Of a DNA stretch of 6,910 nucleotides, positions 1 to 5,082 are shown piece after piece (within the stretch, counting starts at the first letter, position 1; each line of letters opens with the position of its first letter). The notes under the pieces were generated by a model. The model was given only the letters and a program-made list of their open reading frames with translations. It searched no databases and had not been told where the DNA came from. The position numbers and the translations under genes were made by a program. The DNA comes from Gemmatimonadota bacterium (GTDB taxonomy: Bacteria; Gemmatimonadota; Gemmatimonadetes; Longimicrobiales; Longimicrobiaceae): contig JAHWJJ010000252.1 in assembly GCA_019348475.1 (NCBI GenBank), positions 1-6,910 on the forward strand. Reading direction: 5' to 3'.

Positions 1-391
1 CGCTCCAGGTTCTCGGCCCTGCGGGCGCGCATCCCTCACGCGAGGCGATTCCGAAGCCCCACGAGTGCACCGCGCCAAATTTTCCGACCCGCTCCGACTG
101 CGACAGCCAAACTCCCAGCGTTTGCAACGGCTCCAGCGGGTACCTCGAGCAATATGAGCACGATGCGCGAGATTTTCATTCGTCAGATACTATTCCCTAT
201 TCCCTATTCCCTATTCCCTGTTCCCTGTTCCCACGACAGGTGCCCGCTCCGGCTCCATCTGTCCGACCGCGCCGCCCTCCCCGGAACGCGCCCTGCCCCC
301 GGTGCGCACGGACGGGCGGGGCAGCAAGGGTTCCAGCCCGGCCGCCGCGGCCGCTCCGGACCGCAATCTCTCAGAACAGGAGGAACCGACG
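1..391. other. Noncoding leader upstream of the first PRC-barrel gene
   Basis: I see no convincing gene here on either strand; the open frames have poor codon use and no recognisable protein. The first 150 bases are less GC-rich than the coding parts (for example the AAATTTTCC at about 78-86). A 17-base sequence at 40-56 (GCGAGGCGATTCCGAAG) recurs with one change at 2184-2200, so the left end is probably the edge of a dispersed repeat. A heptanucleotide repeat sits at 191-232. The promoter of the gene at 392 must lie here, but I cannot find a convincing -35/-10 pair. Confidence 0.6.
191..232. repeat. Heptanucleotide tandem repeat, (TATTCCC)4(TGTTCCC)2
   Basis: Six consecutive 7-bp units: four TATTCCC then two TGTTCCC. 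The array is much more AT-rich than its surroundings and lies about 160 bp upstream of the PRC-barrel/DUF2382 start, in what should be its promoter or 5' leader. Short tandem heptamers of this TTCCCTA type are known from intergenic DNA of several bacterial groups, notably filamentous cyanobacteria. Such arrays can change copy number by slippage. Confidence 0.9.
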
Positions 392-1168
392 ATGGCAACC
401 AACGATCTGGACCGCGTGGTGCCGCTGAACCAGCTGGACGGCTACACCGTCGCAGACGGCGAGCCCGACGTGCGCGGGTGGGAGGTGATCTCATCCGACA
501 ACCGCCGCGTGGGCAAGGTGGACCAGCTGCTGGTGGATACCGGCGCGATGAAGGTGCGCTACCTGGACGTGGACGTTGACGACGCCCTGGTGGCCGGCGG
601 CGACCGCCACGTGCTGATCCCCATCGGCTACGCGCGGCTGGAGGAGGGACGCTCGCGGGTGCTGGTCGACAGCCTGGCCGCGACCGACGTGGCGGCGCTC
701 CCGGCGTACGCGCACGGGCCCGTGGCGCGCGACACGGACGACGACTTCACCCGCCGGTTCGGCGCGCCGGCCGCGACCGGCGAGCGGGCGAGCCAGGCGC
801 GCATCACCCGCTCGGAAGAGGAGCTGGCGGTCGGCAAGCGCGAGACCGAGGCGGGCGAGGTGCAGGTCCACAAACACGTGGAAACCGAGCACGTCAGCCG
901 CCCGGTGAGCCTGGCGCACGAGGAAGTGACCGTCGAGCGGCGGCCCGTCACCGATCCCGGCATGGCAGCCGCCGGGCGCATCGAGGACGAGGAGATCCGC
1001 GTGCCGCTGATGGAGGAAGAGGCGGTGGTGGAAAAGCGCGTGGTGCCCAAGGAGGAGCTGGTGGTGCGCAAGCGCGAGGTGGAGGAGACCGAGGTCGTGG
1101 AAGCCGACCTGCGCAAGGAGCGCGTGGAGGTGGACCGCGAGGGCGACGCCCGCGAACCGCGGCGCTGA
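392..1168 (+). CDS. PRC-barrel and DUF2382 (YsnF/AvaK-type) domain protein
   Basis: A 258-residue soluble protein with no signal peptide or membrane segment. Residues about 9-105 form a PRC-barrel domain (VDQLLVD, VRYLDVDV, RHVLIP), a small beta-barrel found in photosynthetic reaction-centre subunit H and RimM. Residues about 138-250 are a DUF2382 domain, with the typical opening SEEELAVGKRETEAGEV, then HEEVTVERRPV and EEEAVVEKRVVPKEEL, very rich in Glu, Val, Arg and Lys. Proteins with this pairing are usually called stress-response or general-stress proteins; the biochemical role is unknown. I chose the ATG at 392 because AGGAGG at 378-383 lies 8 nt upstream. An in-frame start at 302 would add 30 low-complexity residues with no such site. 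A paralogous PRC-barrel lies at 3832. The gene is monocistronic and ends before a strong hairpin. Confidence 0.93.
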   Translation: MATNDLDRVVPLNQLDGYTVADGEPDVRGWEVISSDNRRVGKVDQLLVDTGAMKVRYLDVDVDDALVAGGDRHVLIPIGYARLEEGRSRVLVDSLAATDVAALPAYAHGPVARDTDDDFTRRFGAPAATGERASQARITRSEEELAVGKRETEAGEVQVHKHVETEHVSRPVSLAHEEVTVERRPVTDPGMAAAGRIEDEEIRVPLMEEEAVVEKRVVPKEELVVRKREVEETEVVEADLRKERVEVDREGDAREPRR

Positions 1169-1190
1169 ACCGGGCTCCATTGAGGGTTGT

Positions 1191-1225
1191 GCGGGGCCGG
1201 CCGGGTGCTTCCCGGCCGGCCCCGC
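1191..1225. terminator. Perfect 15-bp hairpin between convergent genes
   Basis: GCGGGGCCGGCCGGG, a 5-nt loop (TGCTT), then its exact reverse complement. It starts 22 bp after the stop codon of the PRC-barrel/DUF2382 gene and ends 51 bp from the stop of the receiver gene on the other strand. Neither side has a T-run, so it is not a textbook intrinsic terminator. A bidirectional transcription end or 3' mRNA stabiliser is the likely role. Confidence 0.7.
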
Positions 1226-1276
1226 GCCGTGGTGCCGTCTCCGTCCACGTGCAGGTTGAAAGCCCGCACGCCGGGG

Positions 1277-1639
1277 TCAGGCAGCGGCGGCGCAGACCCG
1301 CCGGACGTGCTCGAGCACGTGGCCCGGGTACGCGGGCTTGGTCAGAAACGCGGCGGCCCCGGAGGCCGCCGCACGGTCCGCGGGAAGGGCGTGGGCGCTC
1401 AGGACGATGATGGGAATGCCGGCCGTCTCTGGACGCCCGCGCAGGGCCTCCAGCACCGTCCAGCCGCTGGCCGTGCGCGCGAACAGCTCCGTGACCACCA
1501 CGGCGGGGCGGCTTTCGCAGGCGATCCGAACACCCGCCGCCACGTCCCCGGCCGCCATCACCTGGAACCCGTGGTGCTCCAGCAGCGCAGAGCAGATCTC
1601 CACGTTGTCGCGGTCGTCGTCGATCAACAGCACCATCAT
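1277..1639 (-). CDS. Stand-alone response-regulator receiver domain with Glu at the phosphorylation site
   Basis: A 120-residue single CheY-like receiver domain without an output domain. Residues 3-9 (VLLIDDD) give the first beta strand and the acidic metal-binding pocket. Ser81 in IIVLSAHA is the conserved Ser/Thr, and Lys101 in FLTKP is the conserved Lys. At the phospho-acceptor position, in VVVTELFARTASG, the usual Asp is Glu51 (codon GAG at 1489-1487). The protein therefore probably cannot be phosphorylated normally and may be locked in one state. Two adjacent ATGs (1639, 1636) follow AAAGGCGG; a GTG at 1714 would add a Cys/Arg-rich tail unlike receiver domains. No histidine kinase is in the window. 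A small inverted repeat (GCAGC-GATA-GCTGC, 1667-1680) lies just upstream and might be an operator. The partner is unknown. Confidence 0.9.
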   Translation of the reverse strand: MMVLLIDDDRDNVEICSALLEHHGFQVMAAGDVAAGVRIACESRPAVVVTELFARTASGWTVLEALRGRPETAGIPIIVLSAHALPADRAAASGAAAFLTKPAYPGHVLEHVRRVCAAAA

Positions 1640-1818
1640 GAACCCGCCTTTCGCCTTGCTCGTCCGGCAGCGATAGCTGCACGCGCCGCACCGCGCACCC
1701 TGTCCCGGCCGCACAGACCCCGCTGCCGCGAGGAACGTGTGCGTGGCGGCGACGCTGTAGCATGGAAAGGCGAGACCGTCATTCGCGAACGCGCCCGACC
1801 TGGCACGAGGTCCGGGCC

Positions 1819-2090
1819 GGATCCGCGCCGCGCCCCCTCCGCTCGCTTATGCTCGCACCTCCCCCGAAACCGCCGGGGGAGGTGGAACTGCCGTTCGGTG
1901 AGGTTCGGTCGCGGTGCCGGATCCGCGCCGCGCCCCCTCCGCTCGCTCAGGCTCGCACCTCCCCCGAAACCGGCGGGGGAGGTGGAACAGCCATTCGCTG
2001 AGGTTCGGTCGCGGTGGCCGGATCCGCGCCGCGCCCCCTCCGCTCGCTTATGCTCGCACCTCCCCCAAAAACCTCTGGGGGAGGTTGGAC
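1819..2090 (+). repeat. Three tandem copies of a ~100-bp hairpin repeat
   Basis: Copies begin at GGATCC at 1819, 1919 and 2020 (periods 100 and 101); the third is cut short and diverges after about 2090. Each unit runs GGATCCGCGCCGCGCCCCCT, then GCTCGCT-(TA/CA)-(T/G)GCTCGCACC, then a hairpin CACCTCCCCC / GGGGGAGGTG, then GGTTCGGTCGCGGTG. The hairpins are at 1856-1884, 1956-1984 and 2058-2085, each with a 10-bp stem and 8-9-nt loop. Their stems are fully paired although the loops differ, which suggests that the structure is kept. Two more copies, in the opposite orientation, lie at 4934-5082. No protein gene is carried. Confidence 0.92.
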
Positions 2091-2122
2091 TGCGGCGGAT
2101 TCTCGATAGGAGTCTGCCATGC

Positions 2123-2200
2123 AGTCCGCGCAGGCGCCGCACAGGCGGACTTGCGGCTTCCAGCGGCGATTTCAATCGCCTCAGCGAGACGATTCCGAAG
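2123..2200. repeat. REP-like double-hairpin intergenic element
   Basis: Two inverted repeats follow each other: AGTCCGC / GCGGACT (2123-2129 and 2145-2151) and GGCGAT-TTCA-ATCGCC (2165-2180). Then comes GCGAGACGATTCCGAAG (2184-2200), which also occurs with one mismatch at 40-56. The last base touches the TGA stop of the lipoprotein gene (2203-2201, minus strand). This looks like a small dispersed palindromic element placed at the 3' end of a gene. I recall similar AGTCCGC...GCGGACT sequences between genes in related genomes but cannot verify that here. Confidence 0.6.
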
Positions 2201-2860
2201 TCAGGGCGGGTTCTCCAGGCCGGTGGGCCCGGGGCGGCCGCCCGCGTCCGCCCAGCGCCAGCGGGACAGGATCACCTCGGCGGGAGGCTCGAACCGCGGC
2301 CACGCCTCCACCGGCGACTGCGCGATCACGTAGAACCAGCGGCCCCGGGCGCCGAGCGCCACCCACCCCTTCACCGGCTCGCCAAAGGTCCCCACGCTGC
2401 GTATGGGGTACTCCACCACGGCCCACGGATGCCCCCCCCGCGGCTCCAGCTCCGTTCGGTTGCCGGGGATGCGCACCCGTTCGGCGGCCGTCCGCACGAT
2501 CTCGCGCGCGGCGCCCTCGGTGGTGCCCTCGTCCATCACCCGCACGTACACGAACGAGCTATCGCGCTGCTGGCCCCGCGGCGCCCAGGTGAAGCGGATG
2601 GCCGCGCCGGGGCCCTCCATCTCCTCGTTCGCGGTAAAGCCCTCCGGGACCACCGTGTGAAAGGCCAGCGGAAAGCCCGGGGGTGACCGGTACGGCTCCG
2701 CCGGCACCGTGTCGCCGGCCACGGTGACGGCGATCGCGGCGGCTTCTTCGGCCGCCGCGGCCGGCGGGGCGGGCTCCGCCTCACCGCCGCAGGCCGTGCA
2801 CAGCAGCAGGAGCGCGCACCCCCAGCGATGCGCGGACGGTCGCTCGCGGCGTTCAGTCAT
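2201..2860 (-). CDS. Putative exported lipoprotein, 219 residues, function unknown
   Basis: The N-terminus has arginines (MTERRERP), a short hydrophobic stretch (residues 14-23, GCALLLLCTA) and a lipobox-like CTAC with Cys24, followed by Gly-Gly and an Ala/Pro/Glu-rich linker to about residue 45. The mature part (about 55-205) looks like one folded domain with alternating beta strands: AIRFTW, SSFVYVRVMD, a helix (TEGAAREIVRTAAERV), WAVVEYPI, GWVALGARGRWFYVIA and a Trp-rich end. This is vaguely like PsbP/DUF1795-type lipoproteins, but I do not recognise the family. The ATG at 2860-2858 lies inside the end of the upstream lipoprotein gene (8-nt overlap, ATGACTGA), which implies translational coupling. 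The stop codon directly abuts a REP-like element. Confidence 0.82.
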   Translation of the reverse strand: MTERRERPSAHRWGCALLLLCTACGGEAEPAPPAAAAEEAAAIAVTVAGDTVPAEPYRSPPGFPLAFHTVVPEGFTANEEMEGPGAAIRFTWAPRGQQRDSSFVYVRVMDEGTTEGAAREIVRTAAERVRIPGNRTELEPRGGHPWAVVEYPIRSVGTFGEPVKGWVALGARGRWFYVIAQSPVEAWPRFEPPAEVILSRWRWADAGGRPGPTGLENPP

Positions 2861-3038
2861 TGTCGTACTGCGGCCCGGGCTGGTCCGCGCCCCTCACCAC
2901 GCCCGAGTCAACCGGCGTCGCCGTCACCCGATCGCCGGGCTCCGCCTGTTCCGGAGCATCGTTCCCCCCGCCACACCCCGCCAGCGCCGCCGCCGCCATC
3001 GCGGCCGCGGCCCGCCTGCACACGTCTATCCTCTTCAT
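2853..3038 (-). CDS. Small lipoprotein, 61 residues
   Basis: The start is well fixed: AAGGAGGTGGGG directly precedes the ATG at 3038-3036, the best ribosome-binding site in the window. The signal peptide is MKRIDVCRR followed by an Ala-rich hydrophobic core and a perfect lipobox LAGC (Cys22). The mature lipoprotein has only about 40 residues (CGGGNDAPEQAEPGDR...), is acidic, Pro/Gly-rich and probably disordered. It overlaps the start of the 219-residue lipoprotein gene by 8 nt, so the two form an operon. No known family is recognised; it may be a small envelope partner of its neighbour. An open frame extends upstream to 3215, but that part is Arg/Pro-rich and lacks a good start. Confidence 0.85.
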   Translation of the reverse strand: MKRIDVCRRAAAAMAAAALAGCGGGNDAPEQAEPGDRVTATPVDSGVVRGADQPGPQYDND

Positions 3039-3274
3039 CCCCACCTCCTTCGTTGTCCCTCCCACGGCGCCGTCCCCTGACCGGCGCGGCGGCCGGGGCG
3101 GTGCAAGAACCCGGGCGTCCGGCCGCCCGGGCCGGCGACAGTGCAGCAGGAGTGATACCATCTGTGTGCCGGAGCGGCGGCGCCGGGAACGGGACGTGAA
3201 CCGGACGAAGAACACCGCTTCCGATGCACCGGCAGCCGCGTTTCGGGCCGCGTCGACGGCGCAAACAAAGGCGA
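3039..3274. promoter_or_regulatory. Divergent intergenic region between two lipoprotein operons
   Basis: These 236 bp separate the minus-strand lipoprotein operon (start 3038) from the plus-strand membrane/lipoprotein pair (start 3275), so both promoters should lie here. I cannot identify -35/-10 boxes with confidence. A perfect hairpin, CCCGGGCG-TCCGGC-CGCCCGGG (3110-3131), lies about 70 bp upstream of the minus-strand start and could act in its 5' leader. The stretch CGGGCCGGCGACA (3128-3140) recurs at about 4475-4487, which may be chance in such GC-rich DNA. Confidence 0.4.
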
Positions 3275-3481
3275 ATGATGACGATGCACCCTTCGGACGT
3301 CCTGGCTCTGAGCGCGGCGGCCGGGCTGATGGCGGGCGCGGCTGCGGCGCGCCTTCCCGGCATCGCGGCGCTCACCTTCGCGGTCCTGGCCGCTTCCATG
3401 GTCCTGGCGACGTGGCGCCACGAGCGCGCCGGCAGGGAGGTGGAGCGCCGGGTGGTGCGCGTGCGCGCGAGGCGGAGATGA
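3275..3481 (+). CDS. Small two-helix membrane protein, 68 residues
   Basis: After MMTMHPSD come two hydrophobic segments, about residues 8-27 (VLALSAAAGLMAGAAAA) and 30-45 (IAALTFAVLAASMVLA), then a strongly basic tail (WRHERAGREVERRVVRVRARRR). This predicts a small hairpin protein of the inner membrane with a positively charged cytoplasmic end. A weak Shine-Dalgarno sequence (AAAGG, 3267-3271) fits the ATGs at 3275 or 3278; the exact start is uncertain. Codon use is typical of real genes in this window. The last codons overlap the following lipoprotein start as ATGA, so the pair is translationally coupled. No family is recognised. Confidence 0.62.
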   Translation: MMTMHPSDVLALSAAAGLMAGAAAARLPGIAALTFAVLAASMVLATWRHERAGREVERRVVRVRARRR

Positions 3482-3645
3482 CCAGGCGCGTGCTGCTGGC
3501 GGCGGCCACCGGCGTGGCGCTCGCCAGCTGTGAGCGCGAGGCGGAGACGGGCGTGCCGCCCTCCGCCGTATCGGACAGCGCGATCCTGGCGGACACCGCC
3601 AAACGTGACAAGGTGGACCAGGAAGGCATCCGCCCCGACCCCTGA
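3478..3645 (+). CDS. Small lipoprotein, 55 residues
   Basis: The N-terminus MTRRVLLAAATGVALASC is a textbook lipoprotein signal: two Arg, a hydrophobic core and the lipobox LASC with Cys18. The mature part has only 38 residues (CEREAETGVPPSAVSDSA...), hydrophilic and probably unstructured. The ATG at 3478 overlaps the stop of the membrane protein gene (ATGA), and GAGGCGGAG just before it can serve as the ribosome-binding site. An open frame continues far upstream to 2860 but overlaps other genes and has no lipoprotein-like start. The lipobox placement right at the coupled start is strong evidence for this short version. Function unknown. Confidence 0.75.
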   Translation: MTRRVLLAAATGVALASCEREAETGVPPSAVSDSAILADTAKRDKVDQEGIRPDP

Positions 3646-3721
3646 ACGCCCGCGCTCCACCGCGTCGAACAGATCGTCCTGAGCCTCGACGTCTGTGGCG
3701 CCAGGACGGGTGCGGAGGTGG

Positions 3722-3744
3722 CGTTCCGGGAGTTACCGTTCCGG
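3722..3744. promoter_or_regulatory. Possible operator: repeated CGTTCCGG
   Basis: CGTTCCGG occurs at 3722-3729 and 3737-3744, 15 bp apart. The same stretch can also be read as an inverted TCCGG/CCGGA pair. It is about 90 bp upstream of the PRC-barrel start at 3832, in the only spacer that could hold that gene's promoter. It is short and could be chance. Confidence 0.25.
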
Positions 3745-3831
3745 AGCGAGACGTGGCGGCCCCGGTCAGGCTGGCGGAGCACGGCCGGGCCGATGGGGCC
3801 GCCAGATGCGGCCAGCACAGTGGAGGACAGG

Positions 3832-4377
3832 ATGGATGACGACAGTCCCGTGATCCCGCTCGCGCAGCTGCGGGGACACCGGATCGCGAACGGCGCGGTC
3901 GACATGCGCCTGTGGCAGGTGCATTCGGACGACGGCCGGCCCATCGGCAGCGTGGACGAGCTCCTGGTGGACGCGGAAACGATGGAGGTGCGGTACCTGG
4001 ACGTGGAGGTGGAGAACCTGGTGGCCACGGGCCGCGAGCGCCACGTGCTGATCCCCGTGGCGCACGCCCGCCCCGACGCCGAACGCTCGCGCACCGTGGT
4101 GGTGGACGGACTGGCGGCGCAGGCCGTTGCCTGCCTCCCCACCTACGCCCGCGGGGCCGCCGTCCGCTCCACGGACGACGAGTACGCGCGCCCGTTCGTG
4201 GCCGCCCGCCGCGCACGGGGTGCGGGGCTGGACTTTCCCGTCCGCGTGCAGCCCCCGACGGGGCTTCCGGCCGTCCGCATCGTTTCCCCGCCCGACGCGG
4301 GCGAGCGCGACGTGATCGCCGCCATGGGCCGTGCGGCGACGGCGGCCGGAGCGAGGAACGGGAGCGCGGCGGCCTGA
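3832..4377 (+). CDS. PRC-barrel domain protein, paralogue lacking DUF2382
   Basis: A 181-residue soluble protein. Residues 7-122 match the first PRC-barrel protein nearly end to end (VIPLAQL versus VVPLNQL, VDELLVD versus VDQLLVD, VRYLDVEV versus VRYLDVDV, RHVLIPV versus RHVLIPI, STDDEYARPF versus DTDDDFTRRF). After residue 125 the two diverge completely: this one has a short Ala/Pro/Gly-rich tail with VSPPDAGERDVIAAMGRAA in place of the charged DUF2382 domain. I chose the ATG at 3832 because GGAGG at 3822-3826 is 5 nt upstream and the homology starts right after it. An open frame extends to 3718 but that part is low-complexity. PRC-barrel proteins without an enzymatic domain often act as adaptors; the role here is unknown. 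Confidence 0.9.
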   Translation: MDDDSPVIPLAQLRGHRIANGAVDMRLWQVHSDDGRPIGSVDELLVDAETMEVRYLDVEVENLVATGRERHVLIPVAHARPDAERSRTVVVDGLAAQAVACLPTYARGAAVRSTDDEYARPFVAARRARGAGLDFPVRVQPPTGLPAVRIVSPPDAGERDVIAAMGRAATAAGARNGSAAA

Positions 4378-4537
4378 ACCGGGCGGGGCGTCGAGGCACC
4401 GCCGCACAGGTGCAGGTGCGGGGGACGATCTGTGCGCCAGCACGGCCGCGGGCGGAGCAGTGTTTGCCGTGCGCGGGCCGGCGACATCCGTTTTTTCTGG
4501 TCCGACCTGCGGGCCCGAACCATTCAATGCATGATCG

Positions 4538-4804
4538 ATGGCGACGAGAAGCCTGCGCGCTCCGGACGGCACCGTATGGGAGGTCTGGGACGTTCAGCCC
4601 GGGCTGCAGCTGGAGTCGCGCCCCGGGCGCAGTGTGCTGCTGCCGGACGAGATGGCGGCTGGCTGGCTGTGCTTCGATTCTGCCGGCGAGAAGCGGCGGC
4701 TGTACCCGATCCCGTCCTGCTGGGATGAATGCGCGGACGCGGATCTGCTGCAGATGTGCCGCGATGCGCGTCCCGTGCGCGCGGACCGCATCCCATCCTT
4801 CTGA
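4538..4804 (+). CDS. Conserved 88-residue protein of unknown function (W-x-V-W-x-V type)
   Basis: A small soluble protein with a pattern I associate with a family of short hypothetical proteins in Gemmatimonadota: DGTVWEVWDVQP near the start (Trp14, Trp17), LLPDEMAAGWLCF in the middle, EKRRLYPIP at 51-59, and an acidic end DADLLQMCRDA. Function is unknown; in my memory such proteins are encoded singly in many copies per genome. It has four cysteines (45, 61, 65, 74). The ATG at 4538 is the only ATG start, because an in-frame stop lies at 4532-4534. There is no good Shine-Dalgarno sequence, so translation may be weak or leaderless. A T-run (4491-4496) lies shortly upstream without a supporting hairpin. 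Confidence 0.75.
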   Translation: MATRSLRAPDGTVWEVWDVQPGLQLESRPGRSVLLPDEMAAGWLCFDSAGEKRRLYPIPSCWDECADADLLQMCRDARPVRADRIPSF

Positions 4805-4834
4805 TCCCGCTTCCCTGACGCTCAAGCCGAACGC

Positions 4835-4856
4835 CCAGTCGGCTGGGGTCGACTGG
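4835..4856 (+). terminator. Candidate terminator hairpin after the 88-residue gene
   Basis: CCAGTCG, an 8-nt loop, then CGACTGG, followed by TTAG; it starts 30 bp after the stop codon. A third copy of the arm (CCAGTC at 4879-4884) could pair instead with GACTGG at 4851-4856, helped by GGGGC (4860-4864) with GCCCC (4875-4879). The T-run is poor, so confidence in termination is modest. Confidence 0.4.
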
Positions 4857-4933
4857 TTAGGGGCGTGAGGCGGAGCCCCCAGTCCTCCTGAGAGCGGGCT
4901 ACGCGCACCGTGGTGGGGATGAAACGCAGCTCA

Positions 4934-5082
4934 ACCTCCTCCAGGGGTGTTTGGGGGAGGTGCGAGCCTGAGCGAGCGGAGGGGGGCGGCGCCGCCCCGC
5001 CGTTGCCGCCGGACCTCGCCCGGATGCAGTTCGACCTCGCCCGGCCGTTTCGGGGGAGGTGCGAGCCTCAGCGAGCGCACGG
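4934..5082 (-). repeat. Two inverted copies of the ~100-bp hairpin repeat
   Basis: This is the family seen at 1819-2090, here in the opposite orientation. GGGGGAGGTGCGAGCCT occurs at 4953 and again at 5052 (period 99). Each is preceded by the pairing arm, here with one mismatch (ACCTCCTCC at 4934-4942, ACCTCGCCC at 5034-5042), and followed by AGCGAGCG. Between them lies a perfect 16-bp palindrome GGGGCGGCGCCGCCCC (4983-4998). The second copy runs into the 3' end of the PAP2 gene and supplies its stop codon. Confidence 0.88.

Larger units (their letters stand above)
1640..2200. other. 561-bp gene-free region made mostly of repeats
   Basis: Between the start of the receiver gene and the stop of the lipoprotein gene I see no coding sequence. 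About 1640-1812 is ordinary GC-rich DNA that should hold the promoter of the receiver gene. About 1819-2090 is three tandem ~100-bp repeats and 2123-2200 is a REP-like double-hairpin element, both listed separately. Long open frames crossing this region are composed of the repeat and have no recognisable product. Confidence 0.7.

Noticed and set aside
1640..1714. GTG start at 1714 for the receiver protein
   Set aside because: It would add 25 Cys/Arg/Gly-rich residues before the first beta strand; receivers normally start right at VLLIDDD, and AAAGGCGG sits just before the ATG at 1639.
1819..2090. Possible CRISPR array
   Set aside because: The ~100-bp units are similar along their whole length, with no short repeat alternating with unique spacers, and no cas genes are present.
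1187..2686. A long plus-strand open frame (about 500 codons) across the receiver gene, repeats and lipoprotein gene
   Set aside because: It is antisense to two genes with clear domain or signal features and runs through the tandem repeats; its product is Arg/Pro/Gly-rich with no recognisable fold. Such frames are expected in very GC-rich DNA.
4480..4500. Intrinsic terminator at the T6 run (4491-4496)
   Set aside because: I could find no stable hairpin immediately before the T-run.
3035..4825. A long minus-strand open frame (about 600 codons)
   Set aside because: It is antisense to the 68-, 55-, 181- and 88-residue genes, which have ribosome-binding sites, lipoboxes or homology. Its product is Arg/Pro-rich low complexity.
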